64,000 nucleotides of DNA from Ophioderma brevispina (taxonomy: Eukaryota > Echinodermata > Ophiuroidea > Amphilepidida > Ophiodermatidae): contig JAMKCH010072306.1 of NCBI GenBank assembly GCA_023653785.1, positions 1 to 64,000 of the forward strand, read 5' to 3'. A model generated the notes under the pieces. It did not search any database. It worked only from the letters and a program-made list of their open reading frames with translations, and was not told the DNA's origin. The stretch's first letter is position 1, and each line of letters begins with the position of its first letter. A program made the position numbers and the translations under genes. This document shows positions 56,261 to 64,000 of the stretch, piece by piece.

Positions 56261-57311
56261 ATATGGCAAGCCATAAAGGCCAAACGTATTGCTGCAACGC
56301 TTTGCGCGAAAGTAGCAAACGCGTTGCCAAAATGTCACAAAACGCGTGCGGTGTCGGCCAATTAAAATGATCATTTTCTGTGGACGTATTTCAAAAAATA
56401 GACTCCAACAACGCGTTGCAAAAGTATATAGCAACGCGTTGTGGAAAACTCACCAAGCGTGCAAGCCTTCACAAACGCGTTGCGCGCTGTCACAGCGCGT
56501 TGCAAGCTTCACAAACGAGTGCGAAAGGTCCACAAAGCCATAAGGGATATAAACGTATTGCCGCAACGCGTTGTGAGAAGTAGCAAAGCGTTGCGACATT
56601 CGGCAACGCGTTCGGTAGCTGCGGATCGCCACTAAAAATTCATGCTTTCGTGACGTAGTATTTCAAAAAATGGCCACAACGCGTTGCCGGCAATATCGTT
56701 TTGACCCTTATGGCCTTCACCAACGCGTTGCAAGCCTTCACAAAACGCTTGCGAGCTTCACAAACCGTTGTAACAACCAACACTTCAAACGCGTTGTGGA
56801 AGGCCATAAGGGTCATAAAGTATTGCCGCAAAACGCGTTGTGAAGGTTTGAACGCGTTGTGAAGGTCGCAAACGTCGTTGTGAGTTATATTTTTGAAATA
56901 CGTCACAGAAATTCATGATTTTGATGGGCCGACACGCAACGCGTTGCCCGATATGTCGCAACGCGTTGATGAAATGACTCAACGCGTTGCCGAAACGAAA
57001 GTCGCAACGCGTTGTACTTTTTCACACGCGTGCACCAATGACGTTGGACCCTTATGATTGTGGACCTTAGCAACGCGTGGGGAAGCTTGCAACGCGTTGT
57101 GGAAGCTCGCACGCGTTGTGTGTGAAGGTTATGAAACGCGTTGCAAAGATCTAGCACGCGTTGTGAGTGGACTTTTTGAAATAGTAACAGAAATCATGAT
57201 TTGATTGGACCTACACCGCAAAAACGCGTTGCTGAAATGTCGCAAAGACGTTGTTGTGAAATTGTCACAACGCGTTGCGGCTATCCGTTATGGCCTTATG
57301 GTTGCCATAGA
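56261..57311. mobile_element. 1.05 kb inverted-repeat element packed with CAACGCGTTG
   Basis: The left end TATGGCAAGCCATAAAGGCC is mirrored at the right by GGCCTTATGGTTGCCATA. Inside, the palindromic word CAACGCGTTG (or its core ACGCGTT) occurs more than twenty times at irregular spacing. A second word pair, TTTTGAAATACGTCACAGAA with ATTCATGATTTTGATGGG, occurs four times: twice inverted in the left half (about 56,342 and 56,630) and twice direct in the right half (about 56,885 and 57,170). The element is therefore a foldback centred near 56,786. The flanks GACCGTA and GACGTA may be a target duplication. Open frames of 60-90 codons follow the repeat and are not genes. Confidence 0.75.
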
Positions 57312-57668
57312 CGTAGGCGTAAGGAATCCCGTAACCTCTTAGTATTTGTGAAAAACTTACGACAACAGATTTAAACAACAAAGAGGCCCGAATAAATAAA
57401 TACAATTTAAGTGGCAACTATGCCCCTCTTAGTGAGCTAAAAATATCAAGATTTTAAAAGGAAATTCGCAATTTTGAAACGGAAACTGCAACATAGCGGC
57501 ATATGGGGCACTGTATTTCAAACATTTTGATCATGACATCAACGTAAATCTTTGAAATAATATTTTATTGAGGATATTTAATTGAAATAGTATCAACCGC
57601 AATGATGAAAGTGCTGCGATCACGAAGAAAATTGCGCCTTTTAAACAGCCTCGTCCCAACCGACTTAC

Positions 57669-57883
57669 CTAAAAAAAAAGTTGAGATTTTTTAGATCATC
57701 TGATAACCGGTCAGTAAGTATAGTATGTGTACCAATCTGACGTGCCAATTCAATCGTCTCTGCCAGAAATGCGCGATTTGGATTTTCTGTCCGTAAACGC
57801 GACAGAATTACTGTACCAGTGTCTAGGGAGTTGTGATACCGACTTTTAATCATAACACCAAAACGCAAGATCAGACTCAATAA
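57669..57883 (-). CDS. Candidate internal coding exon, family unknown
   Basis: On the minus strand a good acceptor (CTATTCCCAAATTTCAG, with GCTAAT as possible branch point upstream) is followed by 215 bp open in one frame and then a consensus donor, AG then GTAAGT. The peptide includes LILRFGVMIKSRYHNSLDTG, VILSRLRTENPNRAFLAETI and ARQIGTHTILTDRLSDDLKN, a balanced composition unlike chance translations of the surrounding repeats. There is no ATG at the 5' edge, as expected of an internal exon. I do not recognise the family, and no flanking exon was identified with confidence. The T-run just before the donor could hide an indel. Confidence 0.4.
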
Positions 57884-57889
57884 CTGAAA

Positions 57890-58840
57890 TTTGGGAATAG
57901 ATGTTTAAAAGGATTAGCTAAGCTAAAGAGACCCCAAAACAGAAGTGTTTAGAATCAGGAAATGCACCATTAAATGAATGCCCCACTGTTCATCACAAGT
58001 TATTTTAAAAGGCGTATGTCTCTCATGATTATGTGATGAGTATGTTGTAAAATCTAACTTTTATTATGGATGGATCCCCTGTTGGGTTGTAAGTTCAAGA
58101 TTTGAAATTTAGCCTTTGGTTATAGTAGACCATGCACTGTGACCTGTAATTCATATCGAAGGAATGTGATCTGTGTTATTGTATATACCAACTTCAAAAT
58201 CGGTATAATTAGTTTCAAATAATTTTTAAATAATGATTACCCCTTCAGCAAATGTAATTGCTGATAATACGTATTACGATTGCCATTGGCTTTGGGCAGG
58301 GTGAAAAAAAAAAAAAAATGCTGATAAGTGGTTCGTATTCTCGCCTATAAGGCATAATTTTGGTGCCTTTGTCACTAATCCGTATAAAGTTCATCTAACC
58401 GACATTGAACTTTCGATTTTTTAAAGTGGGATTAATTGCTTGCCGTTGATTCCCTTATAAAAACCCCGTGCTCAAGTAGTAATCACGTGATTGCCTAAAA
58501 AAGAGAAATGGTTTCACTGCTAGCAGAGGGAAGTAGAACTGAACCCGGCAAATCATTTTCACCGAATGTCATAGCACTAAAAACAACTCTTTAAGATCTC
58601 TTTTGTATGTTAATAATAGGATCACAGTTGGAATGAAAACGCACTGGCATGGCACTGGCATGTTATGTAACAAGTTGTACAGACTTGACCTTACAACAGT
58701 AGCACAACACAATCATAAAAGTCTCTTGCAAATAGTTGCAATTGTTTGTTGTAAGCAATACTTGTTGGTATGAAAACCCTCCAGTACAACTGGAAGGTAT
58801 TGCCATGTTATAAAGGTTTGGCCTTACAACAATACACTGT
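57890..58840. other. No recognisable gene
   Basis: AT-rich, with a run of about 16 A near 58,303. CTTACAACA, GCCATGTTAT and GTACAACTGG-type words recur between 58,660 and 58,830, giving weak internal repetition. No supported features. Confidence 0.4.
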
Positions 58841-58842
58841 CT

Positions 58843-59008
58843 TTCAACGGGTTGGTACATTTTGTGACCCCACTTTGTCTGCTCCCAGTTGAATTCAGCA
58901 GCCTTGACGGAATAAAGTACAGTATCACGTGCACTTTATTCCGTCAAGGCTGCTGAATTCAACTGGGAGCAGGCAAAGTGGGTGCAGTAAATGTACCAAC
59001 CCTCTTTG
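58843..59008. repeat. Strong hairpin: 50-bp arms, 14-base loop
   Basis: 58,869-58,918 and 58,933-58,982 are inverse to each other with a single mismatch (GTTGAATTCAGCAGCCTTGA against TCAAGGCTGCTGAATTCAAC). The loop contains CACGTG. Weaker pairing extends outward to about 58,843 and 59,008 through GGTTGGTACAT/ATGTACCAACC. The right arm is the start of a LINE-like coding relic, so the left arm is probably an inverted copy of it. Confidence 0.9.
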
Positions 59009-59112
59009 AACATTCAACCTACCAATGTGGTTCTCCATCACAGACTGCGGATCACATTCTCAATGAGTGCCCTACCTTTCGCCACCGGTGGACATAGGCT
59101 TCTCAGACCCCA
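58955..59112 (+). pseudogene. LINE-type C-terminal fragment (CG..QTADHILNECP)
   Basis: The plus strand reads QCGSPSQTADHILNECPTF followed by RHRWT and a stop. The pattern of a Cys-Gly pair, then QT..HI..ECP, is a hallmark of the C-terminal, zinc-finger-like segment after the RT domain of many non-LTR retrotransposons. The residues just upstream (GAGKVGAVNVPTLFEHSTY) also fit the usual L-R-G-xG-R-W context loosely. Upstream the frame is lost into the palindrome, and downstream there are stops. This is a truncated, inactive relic, unrelated in position to the RT relic at 12.9 kb. Confidence 0.55.
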
Positions 59113-59114
59113 AC

Positions 59115-59675
59115 CAATCAAGAGTGAGCTGGCTCCACCGTCTACAACATAATTCGCTGCTGCCTCATGAGCAAGAAGAAGATCCCTATTGATTTCATGT
59201 ACAAAATTTAAAAGTCCATTTACCAACCTAAAAAAAAATCATCTTAGGCCAAAAGGCTTTCCTGATTTGTTTTCAGCAACCAAAATGGCTTAAGAATCCA
59301 AGAGTTTTTTTTTTTTTAAAAAGATGGTCGAATGACCCCTAGTTAGACGCTTCGCGTGTTAAAATATACTTAACAAGAAGTAACGTTTGCATTTTAAAGT
59401 ATTGCCAGGTGCAATGACACATATTGTCAACATTTTTTTTCTATTTTTTTAATTAGAAGAAAAACAACTCCAATAGGGGAAAAGAAGTAGAAATTCCTCC
59501 TGAATGGGGTAGACTATTCAAAGGATGCCTACCGAACAATGAACCGTCATTTGATTATCACTTATTGTTCTCTCTCTTTAATTTGTTCCCTGTTGTATAT
59601 AAAATGCAACATCACGACTGTTTGGTTTGCTCTGATGATGGCATTCGCTAGAGTGCTGAAAGCTCACTTTCCAAT
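59115..59675. other. No recognisable gene
   Basis: Short open frames only; a T-run near 59,307 and T-rich tracts near 59,430. No supported features. Confidence 0.4.
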
Positions 59676-59678
59676 TTG

Positions 59679-61140
59679 TATGCCTATAGGGAAAGATTAT
59701 GTTCTACTCACTTGCATTTTCTTGTTCTTGTTGTTGTTGTTTTCATAATTACTTTTCTATTATCCCAAAGGTATCTATTACCAAATAGCTCCAAATGAAA
59801 CCATTAAGACACTGTTTTAAATTTTAATGGATCAATCAGAAATGAAAGCCCTATTGAAGGTTTATTTCCTGCACTAAATATATAATTAACAAGGGTGCAG
59901 TAAGCAAGCTTGGTAGAGGTGCGGATAACACACTTGACATGTGTATTAGAACCAGGTAAAGTAGACAAACTGAAATGGCCCTTATCAAATTCACGCTACA
60001 GGCGACAATGCCAGTGTTTAATAAATCATAAATATGTACAAAAGTTGTAAACAACATACTGATTATTGAGGGTGGGGGGTAAGGATAATAAAAAGGCAAT
60101 TGCGTATATCGCTGTGGTTATCCAAAATAACAAAAATTGAAGAACATAATTACGTCGGCTTTAGGTCGGCTAATTGTGCCTATTTATATTTAAAAAAGCA
60201 CTGAAATCCATATTTTAAAATTAAGCGCGAAACATTTCTTTTTATATAGTAGCAGTCTTCTTACCTTTTCCTTTTCTTACTAGCCGTGTTGCGTTGTTGC
60301 AAACAAGAAATTTGTTTACGTTTTAAGGGCATATCAGGGCATTATAACATCAGTTTAATACCAGGATAGATATAGTGTTGATCGTATGGTGTTGAGATAG
60401 CGATCACCCTCCAGTTTGAAACAAACCCGCTTTTCCAATGATGGGATGTGTTTTTAGGAAGATGGGATCTTAATGGGTCTCACCGCTTTCGTTTATCTAC
60501 ACTATTCTATCTCCACTTCTACACGTCAAAGACATGTTTTAAGATAACATGTAGCCTATAGCTATGTGAGTACCTATTTTGATCCAGCAAACATCTCTTA
60601 TCAAAACTACTTATGACATTGTTTTCTTGCAAAACTTGCAATCTACAGGGTTTCCAAAAATAGGTGTGCAAGCAGATAAACTTCATTTTCACAAACAACC
60701 CTGCAACCTTGGTATTTCATCTTTATAGGACACATTAATGTTATCTTTGCATATAATCAGTACAAATGCTTGCTAATCCAACCACGCAAACCAGAGACAA
60801 AACAATTTAATATTATCTGTTTTCTCCCATTTCAATGGGATTTACACAGTTAGTGATTATTGGTACATCAGAGTTGAAGGTGATATGCGACTAAGTTATT
60901 ACAGTACTGTATCTGAACAAAAATATTACATTTAACAATAATAACTTTTAAGCTGATAATACACGTTCTAAAGGGTTTATCCGTGAAATGTGCATTGTCG
61001 GGGATAGAGCTTGCAAATAGGATAGAAAGCAATGGGTGTTTATAAAAGATAAGATTTAAGCATTACTGTTAAAATCGTTAAATTAATCAATCAATAAATG
61101 ACAGACGTGATGCTCTAAGCTTAGTTCAATGAAAACTAGA
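59679..61140 (+). repeat. Long dispersed duplication, copy 2 (uninterrupted)
   Basis: This matches 46,819-48,220 and then, without a break, 50,747-50,815. At the point where the other copy holds the nested elements, this copy reads ACTGTTAAAATCG, so TTAA at 61,069-61,072 is the pre-insertion target. The distant repeat member at 34,030 matches part of it (59,830-60,010). Open frames in the two copies do not correspond, so the segment is non-coding. Confidence 0.85.
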
Positions 61141-61254
61141 ATTTCGCGGTTCTCGGCTTTGGCGATTTGCGGTGGGGGTACCAAGGTTAAGGCTGTTAGG
61201 TTCCGTTCGGAACCTTATCAGACGTGACCTGTAGTATTAGTAAACTTTTGTAAC

Positions 61255-61440
61255 CTACCTTGGGCCCTGTCCAACTACCCCCAGGGCCCTTTGCAACTAT
61301 AACGGTGTCCACTTTAATAACATTTTCATCTATCTCAGAGCCCTTTCCCAGCTGCCACCGAGCATCTTTCTCAAGTAACTAAGATTCTCATCTAACACAG
61401 GTGCCCTTTCCCAACTAACCCAGGGCACCATGACTTCCGC
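61255..61440. repeat. Degenerate CCCTTTCCCAACTACCCAGGG repetition
   Basis: Words such as GGGCCCTGTCCAACTACCCC, AGCCCTTTCCCAGCTGCCACC and GTGCCCTTTCCCAACTAACC recur about every 60-70 bases in a pyrimidine-rich stretch, with CAGGGC boundaries. An open frame at 61,430-61,672 continues the same composition. I take it as a decayed tandem repeat. Confidence 0.45.
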
Positions 61441-61694
61441 ACTACCTCCACACCCCATACTAAATACTCGAAAGTTCCCTTTTCAATCTAAATATGGCCA
61501 ATTCCAAAATATTCATTTATCTCCAGACTACATGATCTTTTCTGAACCCAGATTTCCCTTCCCAATTACCCCAGGTCCCACTTCTCAAACTATCCCATGG
61601 TTCTCTTTCCAAACTCAAGTTCTCCTTTCCAGTAACCCCATTTCACGCCCCTTCAGCACTGTTGAAGCATAATTTAGTTCTCGAGGTCCCTTTT

Positions 61695-62090
61695 GGGAAA
61701 TTGTTTACCTCAGAAGCTTAATTTGAGCCGAATTTGAGTTCTAAAGCCTGCATAGTTCCTCCAAATCCATTTTCTAAGGCCCTAATTTAAAATACAAAAT
61801 CAGTTCCCAAGTCCCCAAGTTCAGAAGTCGGGCGACACATCCCTAGCCAGAGTGCCCACCCCGGGTCTCTCGCTCTCCCACTCTAATACTCTCATCTTTT
61901 CCTGAGAAGCTGAATTGGAGCCGAATATTAGTTCCAAAGCATGCAAGTTTCCGCCAAATCTTTTTTCTAAGGCCCTATTAAAAGACAAATCAGTTCCCCA
62001 GCCCCTAAGTCGGAAGACGGCCACACATATCCCTACCCAAAAAAGTTGAGTGCCCCGCTCACCCCCTCACTCGCACTTTCTCTGATATAT
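61695..62090. repeat. Two-copy tandem duplication (about 205 bp unit)
   Basis: AGAAGCTTAATTTGAGCCGAA, AGTTCTAAAGCCTGCA, TTTCTAAGGCCCTA, AAATCAGTTCCCAAG and ACACATCCCTAGCC in 61,700-61,855 are repeated as AGAAGCTGAATTGGAGCCGAA, AGTTCCAAAGCATGCA, TTTCTAAGGCCCTA, AAATCAGTTCCCCAG and ACACATATCCCTACCC in 61,909-62,040. There is moderate divergence and no coding signal shared by both. Confidence 0.8.
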
Positions 62091-62469
62091 TCTTTCTATA
62101 TTGACATTCCTTACAGCCCATATATCTAATCTACATGTACACGGTATTCCAAATACCTCAAAAAACTTTATTGACAACATGTCATGTTTAAGATATCAAA
62201 TTGGGCTGATTTGTTCTCATTTACAACATTTTTTGGATTATAACTAACTCTGTCCACAACATAGGCAAAATTATTTAAATGTTATTTTGTTAGCAATAAA
62301 TAAACATTGTCAATTAGGACAATAAACAGTATGCCCATAGCAGGGAAGCCCCTTGGTGCACTGTAAGTGGCCACCAAGGACAATAACATTATATTATGAT
62401 GCATGCATCTCCATATCCCACAACACAATATGGGACCTTGATAATCACATCTGTAATTCTACTATATGC

Positions 62470-62740
62470 CTGTGTTATTCGGGATAATTGACACAATGTA
62501 TTATGGGATATTGGATTTCATTACTCGATTGTTTTACATACCATTAGAGACCACAAATTAGGTGATAAAGCTAATATGAGATTAGATTATTTAATCTATT
62601 TCACCACATCCCATATCAAGACTGCATGTACAGAATCTACAGATCGCGATGTTACACTATTTTACCAGCATTAGTTTGGATAATTTGACACAATGCATTA
62701 TGGGGTATTGGATTTGATTCCTTGATTGTTTCAATCTTCC
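62470..62740. repeat. Two-copy diverged repeat (GACACAATGTATTATGGG)
   Basis: GGGATAATTGACACAATGTA, TTATGGGATATTGGATTT and GATTGTTT at 62,478-62,535 recur as GGATAATTTGACACAATGCA, TTATGGGGTATTGGATTT and GATTGTTT at 62,677-62,730, about 199 bp apart. The intervening sequence is partly similar. Confidence 0.7.
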
Positions 62741-64000
62741 CATTCTTTATTCCCTCAAGCAATCTAAACCATCTCACAAAAGGTAACATTCGGGTGCGAT
62801 CACAAAACAACAGTAACTTATCTATTCTTCAGTAATTCATGTAAAAGGTTCTCTGTGATAAATCATCCTCAACGCCTTCAGATTTCCCATGTTTAATTTT
62901 TTAACCCCATCCGCTCCCCCCCCCCCATTTTAGGAAATGAATATCCCACATTGGCATCTCTAGATTTGACTTTACTTTTTTTCATTTTTTGAATACCTTG
63001 GTCCTCAGAATTCCTCTAAATTCCTCTATAAAACCATTTTTTCTACTACCTTTTTCCTCCTACCAAAACACAAACAAGAGCTTTTGGCCCTGGATAAACT
63101 TCAACAAACCGCTCCCTCTATCCACATATACAGAAGTTCAAATTCCCCTCACAATGCAAAAGGCGTCCTACCCCCAAACTGCAGGTTGCACACTTAAAAG
63201 AAAAAAAAACTGTACGGTCCTCTGTGCCGACACATTTGACCCTGAAAATTAAAAAAAAGACCCAATCCAATGTACAGACTAATGTTCTGATAATGAATGT
63301 ATGTTTTCTCTAATTGGTTATGTTCATAACTTCACACGACGAGGATCGTACTTTTGTGCCAAGTACGCATTTGGGGGTCTGGGCAATGATCCCAGCAAAC
63401 CCGTTGCTACAGAGCAAAGAGACTTTCATGTCACTGAGCTATTTTTAATATCTTTTCTTGTAAGATTCGACTATGGTTAGTTTAAACAAAAGAGTGGCCC
63501 TTAAATTACAAGTCTGTACATAGTTTATCAAAAGGCTATTTATGCTGTACACTAACTGCCAGATAGAGATAACACAATGCCATTGCAAAGTTTGATTAGT
63601 GCATGCTCAAAATTGTTTAGAATGGGGCGACTGTAATGCTTCATCATTGTGTGTTTTATATTCCTAATACCAATATTTGCCATAAAAACTTTAAAAAAAA
63701 ATGGATATCAGTGCAGTTTGTGTTTTTATGGGTAAATGCCAGGAATCAGCAGTATATGTTGGACTACTCTCACACGACAGCAGATTGAACAAATGATGTT
63801 ACCTGTGTTAAATCCCATGTGGGATATGGTTTAAAAACAGATAGCTTTTTAATAACTGTCATATCTACATGGCTTGCGCGTGTGTGCGTCGGGCGGATTG
63901 TTTGGGATATGCCTATATTTTATACTACAGATTATAATTAAAATCCTCCATGGAAATGAAATCACACAACAGCTTTAGCATTTTTTTGAAAATTGGAGTT
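62741..64000. other. No recognisable gene
   Basis: Short open frames only (the longest, 87 codons at 62,989-63,252, is lysine- and proline-rich at its end with no motif). No repeat or TIR structure was noticed. Confidence 0.4.

Noticed and set aside
56440..57160. Several 60-88 codon open frames across the CAACGCGTTG element
   Set aside because: They are readings of the same reiterated word (QRV, NAL, TRC repeats) on both strands and share no start context.
59038..59226. 62-codon minus-strand frame opposite the LINE relic
   Set aside because: It is the antisense shadow of the QTADHILNECP fragment on the plus strand.

Overview
This window looks like intergenic and repeat-rich DNA from a metazoan nuclear genome, most likely a marine invertebrate; I cannot place it more precisely. 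The reasons are short open frames almost everywhere, decayed non-LTR retrotransposon reverse transcriptase (RT) fragments, and a dense, layered population of small terminal-inverted-repeat (TIR) elements. There is no bacterial operon structure, no CRISPR array, no rRNA and no complete protein-coding gene that I can recognise. One plausible internal coding exon (57,669-57,883, minus strand) and a few weaker open stretches are listed with low confidence.

Layout. 1-5.3 kb is featureless apart from homopolymers. 5.3-12.4 kb is a run of small TIR elements: two ACGGAAATTT-rich copies, TTAA-type CCCTCGTC elements, a TCGAGTTTT-rich element, a G-quadruplex-prone element and a 1.1 kb TIR element. 12.9-16.6 kb is an almost exact 1.84 kb tandem duplication carrying a dead RT fragment and a CCCTCGTC element. 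17.4-19.2 kb and 23.2-24.7 kb are diverged two-copy tandem duplications, each split in its second copy by an insertion. 24.8-26.5 kb is a nested imperfect palindrome. 29.7-30.2 kb is a degenerate minisatellite. 34.4-40.9 kb has a bizarre strand-asymmetric, C-rich composition, including 233 consecutive bases with no A. That may be a sequencing artefact, and it generates long meaningless open frames.

46.8-61.1 kb holds the most informative structure. A segment of about 1.4 kb is present twice. The copy near 60 kb keeps a plain TTAA, while the copy near 48 kb carries about 2.5 kb of nested elements at the same point. Each nested element sits on TTAA, so the window contains its own empty site and the order of insertions can be read. 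Further on come a 545 bp TTAA element (52.2 kb), a 1.04 kb near-complete palindrome beside an RT fragment with a YRDD catalytic box (53-54.3 kb), a 1.05 kb inverted-repeat element packed with the 10-bp palindrome CAACGCGTTG (56.3-57.3 kb), and a LINE C-terminal fragment folded into a palindrome (58.9 kb). The last 3 kb contains degenerate tandem duplications.

No transposase gene is visible, so all TIR elements appear non-autonomous and would have been mobilised from elsewhere. The theme of the window is repeated use of TTAA target sites by several unrelated-looking short families, which suggests but does not prove a piggyBac-like activity in this genome. Several features rest on homopolymer lengths and should be read with the possibility of long-read assembly error in mind.
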